This document shows positions 51,401 through 60,400 of a stretch of DNA of 64,000 nt, in pieces. Position 1 is the stretch's first letter. Every line of letters starts with the position of its first letter. The stretch is from NCBI GenBank assembly GCA_037013685.1, contig CM072905.1:10382991-10446990 (forward strand), written 5' to 3'. The position numbers and the translations under genes are program-made. The notes under the pieces were generated by a model. It searched no databases. It saw nothing but the letters and a program-made list of their open reading frames with translations, and was not told where the DNA came from. Source of the DNA: Acridotheres tristis (Eukaryota > Chordata > Aves > Passeriformes > Sturnidae).

Positions 51401-54400
51401 GATGGTGGAAGGTGTCTCTGTCTATGGCAGGGATTTGAAATGAGATAATCTTTCAGATCCCTTGCAATCCAAACCATTCTGTGATCCTGTAATTCCCCTG
51501 CTAAAAACATGATGACATTTGTTATCAGAAGCCCCCTTTTCTGACATCTTCCTCCCCTCTCTTCATTCTCTGGGACTGAACTCAGTCTATTGGAAGCCAA
51601 GGTTTTACACTGCTCTTGTCTTCTCACTGGGAAGCCTTCCAGAGGCAAAGTGGAGTTTTAAAAACAGTTTCATCCCCAATGTCTTTTGCCTTGTTTGTAA
51701 CAGCAGCGTATCCCAGGCAATCCCTCCCACCTCTGCCAGGGCCCTTCTGTGGCTTTCCAAGCCCTGTGCAAGGGTGGAACTTCCCAGTTCATCTGAAAAT
51801 GTGTGAAAAGAGCATTTCCCAAAGGGTTTGCTCAGGTGCTCCCACAGTGAGGCTGTGTGGGGTGGGAGCAGAGCACTGCTGTGGGGGACACCTCTGCTCA
51901 TCAGCAGCTTCTGCTTGGCTCTGGCTCTGATTCCCTTCTCTTTCTGCAGGAAACACCTCATCCACTGTCTGTTATCCTTCACTTGTCTTTTCCATTTCAT
52001 GTTCAGCCCCTTCCAGCTCCAGATTATGCAAAATAAAGATGTTTGTTTCAGTGAGAATTTTACTGGAATCCAGAAGAACCTTACCAGCTCTGCAATGTGT
52101 TCTGCCTCCACTTGTCTGAAAGAGAATTTGGATTCTTCACTTATCTGCATAACATTTATAGTTGCCACTTTCTAGCTACAAAATCCAACTACATTTTCAT
52201 TGTAATTTTAATTCATTTAATGCCTTGCTGGGCTGCTTTTTTGGGGGCATTCTTCAGCTGCCTGTTCCTGCTACAGACCTGTAGCACCAAGAAGTTCATC
52301 TTCATGTGCATTTGGCAAGTAGAAACCAAATGATTTGAATTTTATCACGATTCTGGATGGGCTGAATGCTTGAACAGAAGCAGCACCACATTTTTACATT
52401 TGCCCTGTGCATGTGGAGGTTCCTGGCTCTGTGGTCACCATGAAACGGGAGAAGGCTCAGTTGTTGTGGTGTCTCACAGGGATGTGAATGGGGGAACAGG
52501 GACAGAAAAGCAACAGTGTGTGCATGACCCAACCCATGGTAGGGGGGTTGGAACAAGGTCCCTTCCAGCCCAAACCATTCTGTGCTTCTGTTGGAATTAA
52601 TATTCCAACTGTGAAACCCCTTAAAAAACATTTTGGTGAGCATGGTATGTCTGAATGTTTGTTCAGCATGTTTTTTTCAGCAGCTGTTGTGGTTTTTTTG
52701 CACAATTCTCATTTCTGTGGAATCAGTAAGGAGACCATGCAGCTCATGGGAATGCCAGCAATGTATACTGTCCTATCAGACATGGGCTCCAAATTTCCAG
52801 CTCTCATCTAAAGCAGTCATTTCAGGGATAACTGGCAGCAGCAAGTCCTTGTCATTGAGATTTTTTCCAAACAGGAGAGGAGAATTTTTCCCTTTTTGGG
52901 TAATGAACAGGGTGTGCTGGTTGATGCCAAAATCTTTCATCCTTCCCTGGACTGTCCCTTCCAAGGAGAACGGACAAAATCTGGTCCGGATGGATTTCTG
53001 GCTATGGTTGCCAGACTCCAGCTCCCTGGTGGAGCAAAACATGAGGAGCCAGTAGAGTTAGAAAAGCAGTTCAGAGGCACATAGGATTGTTCTTCCTGAC
53101 CTTCCTTGAATTTTCCCAGGCTCTCTCCTGCATGGAGGAATTCAGAAACCTGGATCGGGATATTGAAGGGTCTGCCAAACGGTGGAAGAAGTTTGTGGAG
53201 TCGGAGTGTCCCGAGAAGGAGAGGTTTCCCCAGGACTGGAAGAACAAGTCAGCCCTGCAGCGCCTGTGCATCCTGAGAGCCCTGCGGCCAGACCGCGTCC
53301 CCTGCGCCGTCAGGTGCGGCCAGGGCAGCCCTGGGCTGGGCTGGGCTGGGCTGAGCTGGGCTGGGCTGGGCTGGGCTGGGCTGGGCTGGGCTGGGCTGGG
53401 CTGGGCTGGGCTGGGCTGGGCTGAGCTGGGCTGAGCTGGGCTGGGCTGGGCTGGGCTGGGCTGGGCTGAGCTGGGCTGGGCTGGGCTGGGCTGAGCTGGG
53501 CTGGGCTGGGCTGGGCTGGGCTGGGCTGAGCTGGGCTGGGCTGGGCTGGGCTGGGCTGGGCGGCAGCAGGAGGGACCCAGCAATGGGCTGGCATTTGGGA
53601 ATGGCAGTACATTCTTAGGGTGGCAGTTCTGCAGCGTGGTTTCCTATCAAGGGGTCTGGAATGAAGGGTGAGGCCCTGGCACAGGGTGCCCAGAGCAGCT
53701 GTGGCTGCCCCTGGATCCCTGGCAGTGCCCAAGGCCAGGTTGGACACTGGGGCTTGGAGCAGTCTGGGACAGTGGGAGGTGTCCCTGCCATGGCAGGGGT
53801 GGAGTGGGATGATCTTTAAGGTCCCTCCCAGCCAAACTTCTGTGTTCTTCACTGATCTCTGAACTCAGCAAAGCAATCAACACATTGGATTTAAGGGGAA
53901 TTTCTTGCTTAGTGGGATCAAAGCTTACTGTCACCATCAGGGATGGAGCAGGGTAACCAGCCCTGGGTGAGGGGCAGACCTGCAAGTCAGAAATGAGCAT
54001 CACCATGCAGGTGTTGCACATCTGCTGCAGGGATCTGAGATCAGTAACATCCATTTGAGTTACTGGATCCCTTTGGGCTTCTTCTTAGACACCAGAATAA
54101 AGACTAGAAGTAAAGGAAAGTCTTACAGAGGTTTTCTCTCTCTCTCTTTTTTTTTTTTTTCCTTCATCTTGTAAAATGCAAAATTTATGTGCTGCTGGTT
54201 CTGAAAGTTGTAGCAGTAAATTATGTAGTGAAGGTAACTGGGCGAGGCTAAACTTCCTGAAGTTATACAAAAGCAACCTCCTTGTTCCAGGACAAACTAA
54301 AGGTCTTTCACTCCATGAGGACTTGGTTTTCCCTTCTCTGGCCAATATTTTGACATTTCTGTGATGTTTCTCATGCTCCTGTTCCTCCAGTAGTTTCTAT

Positions 54401-57400
54401 TCCTGCACACAGCAGGGTGTTCTACTCAGTGTATGAGCTGCATCTGTTTGTGCTTCAAGGTTCACAGAAAAACTTAGACAAGGCTGAGTGAAGTCTCCCC
54501 ATGGTCACTGTTATTATTCTTTATTAGAATAAATACTGTATTTATCATAGTACTAATGCTAATCTATTTTTTTTTCTTTTTTGCTCTTGTGGCTGGATTC
54601 TCCATGTGTCTCTCAGCTCAAAGTATTGGTTTTCCTGTTGTTTAGCTTGAGTAAGAGTTTTTGTATTTTATATATTGAGTAAAATAAGCTCTTGAAATCT
54701 TAGGTGCATATTTCATTTATGCAACTCTAATTCATTTTTTCCTTACTCACACAGCTCCAAAATAACTGGAACAACAAATTTGAGCCCCTTTCCTGTCTCT
54801 CTTTTGTGAAAAGGGAATCCAAGTTCAAAAGCTTGGCTGGATATTTTTAGGATGTGTGTATATCAAGCTTTTCTGTTTGCACAGGAATATTTAAATGGGT
54901 TTTTATGTTGTTTTATTTTGTTTCTTATCTCAAAGTGCCAACAGTAACAGTTCACTGAGCCTTCCTCAGGACTTGGGGGACTCTTCTTGAAATACAACTG
55001 AGTTATCAATATCTCAACATTCAACACCTCGCTGGTGATCATGGACATCATGTCCACCCCAAACCTTCCCATCTCTCTGGGGTCCCTGACCAGTCCATGG
55101 GAGCATTATAGGAGGAATATTGTAGCCCAGCCACAGGTGGCCAGGGGGATTTTAGATGCCCTGGAATATCCCAACCTCATTTCCAGCTGCTGTTCAGAAA
55201 GCTGTAAGGCCCTTTGTGTCCCAGCTCATGTGCCCCAGCTCCATGATCGTGGTCTAGGATTTCTTTGGGGTATAAGATGATCCAGTCCTGTACAGGCCCT
55301 GGGAATTTGGCTGTTCCAGGCACTCTTCCAGCAGATCCCAGTCTGGTTCATTGCCAAGGTCTAAGGAGTCATCAGGAGAAGCCCCTCTTACCCTGACTCA
55401 CTCCTTAGAGCTTCAGGGCCAGCAGTGCACCAGAAACTGTCATTTCCTCTGGAAGGGTTTTCCCCTGTAAATATCCACTTCATCCTTCAATCTTGTTGAA
55501 GAACATCAGCAAAAAGCCTCTTGTAGCACCTTGTGCTTCTGAGTCCCCAAGGAACTGTTTCAAAGAGCTGAGATGTGAAGTAAAACATGAGTGTTGTGAC
55601 CTTGAATTTGATGGACTTGGTTAAATTTTGTGACCTGAGCCTTTCCAGCAGCAATTTACCAAATCTTGATCCTGAACAGGAAAATCGGCTTGAAAAAGAG
55701 AGGTACCAAAAATGCAGGTGGTTTTATTATTTTCTTTTTTTTTTTTTCTGTGTGTGGGTTTTGTTTGTTTGTTTGTTGTTGTTGTTGGGGTTTTTTTTGT
55801 TTGTTTGTTTGTTATTTGGGGTTTTTCTGGGGGGTTTTTTTGGTTGTTTTTTTTGTTTTGTTTTGGTTTGGGTTTTTTTTTGTTTGTTTGTTTTTGATTT
55901 GTTTTGTTATTTATTTGTTGGGGGTTTTTTTGTGTGGTTTACTTTTTGCAATCTCTTAGGCATTACTATTCCAACTGCCTTTCACCAGTCCTTGAAGGAG
56001 GTTCTCAGCTCTCTTGGAAAGAATTTGGCTGCCTTCAAAAGGCCTGAGTAATCCATCTGAGCTCCAGCAGCATTCCTGGGGTTTGAATATAACATGCCTA
56101 CCTTTGAATCAGTGTTCAGTGTGTCTCTTTTTGTAAAGCACTGATGTCAGGAGCTCACCCTGGGGGAATCCAGCCAGAACATTCTCCACGCACCGTGCTC
56201 AGTTCCAGCAGCTGCTGTGGAGCTGAGCCTGTCCCTGTTCACTCCTTTGTATTTTTCCTTGTCACTCTCATGCTAAGGCTCCACGCTCCAGACATTGTTA
56301 GAGCTCTTCCCTTTCAGCTTTCCAGATCAAAGCAGTTGTGGAAATCATCTGGACTTTCTGTGGATTGCTGCTTCCTCTGCAAGGCTGCTTGGGTTGCAGA
56401 GCACATGGCAGGTTCTTGTATCTTGTACCTCAACCTACTTCTGTTCTCCTGAGATTCCTGAGTCAGAATCAAGCCAGTGCTTGGATTGTACTTCTGAAAG
56501 CAGCCTTGGGCTGGCAGCTCCCACTGCTCTCCCTTCCTGTTTCCCTTTGTGTGGCAGGAACTGGAGTCTCCTGTGGCATCCCACCCCTGTGCAGAGTGCC
56601 AGGCGTTGCTGAGGGACAGCCCTGCAAGCCCAGCATGCAGCTCCTCTCCACGACTATTTCATGCTCATTTCCCTAATTTCAGTTTCTAAATCATTTGAAT
56701 CATCAAAATGAAAACTAATTGCAGGGCAAGTCATATGAGGAGAGGCTGAGGGAGCTGGGAAGGGGCTCAGCCTGGAGAAAAGGAGGCTCAGGGGGAACTT
56801 GTGGCTCTGCACAAGTCCCTGACAGGAGGGGACAGCCGGGGGGGTCGGGCTGTGCTCCAGGGAACAGGGACAGGAGGAGAGGGAACGGCCTCAGGCTGGG
56901 CCAGGGCAGGCTTGGACTGAATATTAGGGAAGCTGAAGGGTTATCAAACCCTGGCACCATCCCTGGAAGTGCTCAAAAGTCCTGTGGATGGGACACTTGA
57001 GGACATGGCTAAATGGAACATGGTGCTGCTTGATAATGGTCACACTTGATAACCTTGAGAGTCTTCTCAATCCTTAACAATTCTGGGATTCCATCATAAT
57101 TCAGTGATTATTTGCAGGGGAATCTGCATTTTCTGAGCAAACTGGCAAAAGTTTTTTCTCTCTGGCAGAGATTTTGTAGAAGAAAAGCTGGGCAGCAAAT
57201 ATGTGGTGGGGAGATCCCTGGATTTTGCAACGACCTTTGAGGAATCAGGGCCTGCAACCCCGATGTTTTTTATCCTGTCCCCAGGAGTGGACCCACTGAA
57301 GGATGTGGAGAAACATGGTAAATAAATCCTGTCTCTAGGCACACCACAGCACTGCTATTTATCTGCTGCATTATTATCTTAGCACGACATGCCTGTTTTG

Positions 57401-60400
57401 TTCTTTTATTTTTTTCCTCATCTCTTTGTAGATAATGAAGTAATACGTTAAAAATAGATAATTGCGAGAGGAAGCAATGGGATTTTGGTTTGGTTTTATT
57501 GTTTTTCTTAAAGTTTTTGGATTTTCATCTTAAGTTTAAATTAAAGTTGTCTCTTTCCTGCACTGCCTGGATTCCCAGTGTGGTTCACACTGCAACAATC
57601 TCTGAGCTGGGTTTGAGCACAACCCATAATTTCCATCAGAGATATCTCACATGCTGTCAGATGCTTGTTGCCAAGAAAGGTTGAACCAGAGGACCCTTGA
57701 GGTCCCTTCCAGCCTGCTCTTCTATGATCTTATGGTAACTAAAAATAAGCAACAGCTCCCTGTAACAGATTGCTGCTTTATGGCAAAGTTTCCAGGTTTC
57801 CTTCCCATCCTTCCTGAGCTGATTTCCACGTGGATGGTCAGCTCTGGAGCTGTCAGCTGGCTCCAAAGCCAAAGGGCCTTCTGGGAGCTGCCTCCCTTCA
57901 GAAGGCACTGATGTCCTTGTGTACCAATGGCTGCAGCCACTGCTGTGCTCCAAAACTGCCCTTGTGTAGAATTTACTCTGGGTCTTGGCTCCACTGTGGA
58001 AAAATTCCCATTTTGAGCCTGAATGTCCTTCTGGAGCAGAGGAGTCTGATGCCTTTGGGGTTGGACAGAACAAAACATCACCCAAGCTGGCACAGAGCAG
58101 GGCAGGAGAGCAGTGACTTGTGCATTCTTCTCCTCTCCACAATGCACCCAAAATAATGTTTGAGTGAGCCTTTACCAACAGTGCCAGGAGCAGCTGTCAG
58201 AGCTGTTAAACTTTGTGCAGCCTCAGCCACAGGCAGCTCATTGTGGGGAATTCTTGGGCTTAGCTTTGCACTTCAGGCTCTCTCTGCCCCCAAACCAGGT
58301 GTCATTACTGGAAATTGAAGGGACACCCCCAAAGGAAGCTCCTGCAATGTCCCTGCCTTCCCTTTGGAGCCACGTTGGTGATCCTGTCTCTCTCTGTTAT
58401 TTTCTTGTATGGGAAATGAAGCTTTAAAATCAAATCCTGAGTGGTTTAATTGGAATTGTAAAGATGAGCATAGCTGAGCACCTGGGGTTAGCCAGCCAGA
58501 AAAGTTACAGCAAGAAAAAGCAAAAAGGGAAGTAATGAAATAAAATAATTGCCACAGAGCAGCTGCACTGGCCTCCCAGCTGCCTCTCTGGGGCTGGGCT
58601 TGGCTCGTTATTGATATTTTCTCTGTCCTTCATTAGGTTTTATTAAAGTGCAGGGTAATCTCTGTGAATGGAAGTCAGCTTCTTGCAGATGCTGCCCACC
58701 CATGGGACCTTTCCTTGGCGTCACAGGGAGGGCCCTGCAGCAAACACTACTGGGCTGGAAGAGCTTTGTGCCCTCCCTGAGTGCCCATCCCCTCCCTTCT
58801 GCAGCCAGCAAGGAGGGAGCAGGGTTGGCATCGCCAGGGCAGGCTCACTGACACCCCCTGCAGTGGAAATAACAACTGATATCATTTATTACTCCTCTCC
58901 TGCCTTGGGGTTGTGCCCTGGCTCTGGGATTTGCCCCATCCCCTCTCGAGGTGGATCTTGAAGGCAGAGGAGATCAGCAGCTTTTAAAGCTGGCAGCAGC
59001 AGAGATGGTGAGAAAGAGAACTGGAAACTCTAAAATGTGTGGGGAGCTGTATCCCAGGGGAGGCTGTGGTGAGGCTCAGCACAGGGCTGGAATTGGGAGG
59101 TTTGTTCCCCTTAAGGCCATCTATTTCCAGTCTTGTACCACGAGATGGTTCCTAAGCCTTGCAAGACAAATCTTTTCTTTGTTTCACTCTAAAACTTGCC
59201 TGCTTTTAGCAGGAATTGGGAATTCAGGATGCACCATCTGCAGGAAGGCAAACCTGCATGCAGAGATAAGTGTGGGCAATCCCCAGGGATCAGCATGTGG
59301 GGATGAGTCCTGATTCCCTGGCTGAGCCCAGTCCTTCCTGGGGATGTTTGTGGGGCTGTTCCCTCTGGCAGCACAAGCTGTTTTATTTTGGTTTTTTTCT
59401 GAGGTGCACACAGCAGGGAGAGCTGGTTCTGCTGTGAGAGGAACAGCAGCAGGTGTGCTCTGCCTGGGGGAGACAGATCCCAAACCTGACCAGGAGATCT
59501 GCAGCCATGAGCACAGAATTATCTGAATCACTGGGATGCTCCAGAGAGACCAGAGGAGGCTGAAGGATCATCCGAGACCATGTGAAGGGACACAAAGAGC
59601 TGCCATCCTCCCTCCAGAGCAGGGCAGGGAATCACAGGGGCTTGGGGTGCCCTGCACCTGCCTTCAAGATCCACCTCGAGAGAGGATGGGGCAAACCACA
59701 GAGCCAGGGCACTACCCCAAGGCAGCTGATGAATAATAAATAAATATCAGTTGCAATTTCCATTTCTCAGCACTGCAGAGAAATCTCAGTGAGCCTGCCC
59801 TGGAGGGACACTGGGATTTGTCAGGGTGGCTCCCAAACCAGCCCTTCCCCTGGGCTTTGCTGACTCCATGGGGGCCTTCCCACAGGAAGGCAACTCCACT
59901 GATGCTCCATGAGAAACCTGGAGGGGTCACAGGGTGGAGCTTCCCTGTGAGAAAGCTCGCAGGGATTTCATTCCAGCTGCCCCCTCCAAACCAAGCTGCT
60001 GCACCCAGCCTGCACTGCAGGGGCTTTTCCCCACCCACTGTGGGTGTTCAAAGCCTGGCTAATCAGCAGGAAATGATTTTCAGTTCTTATCACTGTAAAA
60101 TGCGTTTTTACACCAGGTTGCAGGGGAATAATGTTCTTTAAACAAGAAGCACTTCGTAATAAGGTACCTTTGTGTGAATGCTGCACTGTAATTAAAAGAG
60201 TTTGGGAGAAGCTGATGCTATTTAAGCACTTGGGCAAGGAGTGGGTGAAAGCCAAAAGAATGAGAGAAGAGAACTGATATGAGAGGTGTGACAGCTCATG
60301 TGTGAGGGGTTGGTACAAGGGAGCTCTGCCTGGCTGTGCCGGGCCCCCAGCCCTGCCTCCCTGCCAGGGTGCTGAACTCACTCTTTGTTTCCTGCCAGGG

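Larger units (their letters stand above)
40329..53119 (+). other. DNAH17 intron 13 (12.8 kb)
   Basis: The largest intron. It holds CR1s at 41030-41122, 45290-45700, 47826-47985, 51325-51495 and a weak tail at 52485-52592, plus R440 copy C (49146-49589). Long transposon-poor, AT-rich stretches occur at 41500-42480 and 44080-45100. I find no second gene. Confidence 0.82.
53314..57168 (+). other. DNAH17 intron 14 (3.9 kb)
   Basis: CTGGG array, CR1s at 53668-53845 and 56735-57095, a GTTT-rich tract at 55727-55945, otherwise AT-rich unique sequence. Confidence 0.85.
57318..60398 (+). other. DNAH17 intron 15 (3.1 kb)
   Basis: A short CR1 tail at 57672-57735 and the inverted-repeat structure 58834-59812. 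The remainder is unique with no gene. Confidence 0.85.

Noticed and set aside
53071..53583. Long QPSPA/GLGWA repeat proteins over the CTGGG array
   Set aside because: Translation of a pentanucleotide repeat; the array starts after a valid splice donor and is intronic.
55587..56051. Hydrophobic F/G/C/V-rich frame resembling membrane segments
   Set aside because: It is translation of a GTTT/poly-T low-complexity tract.
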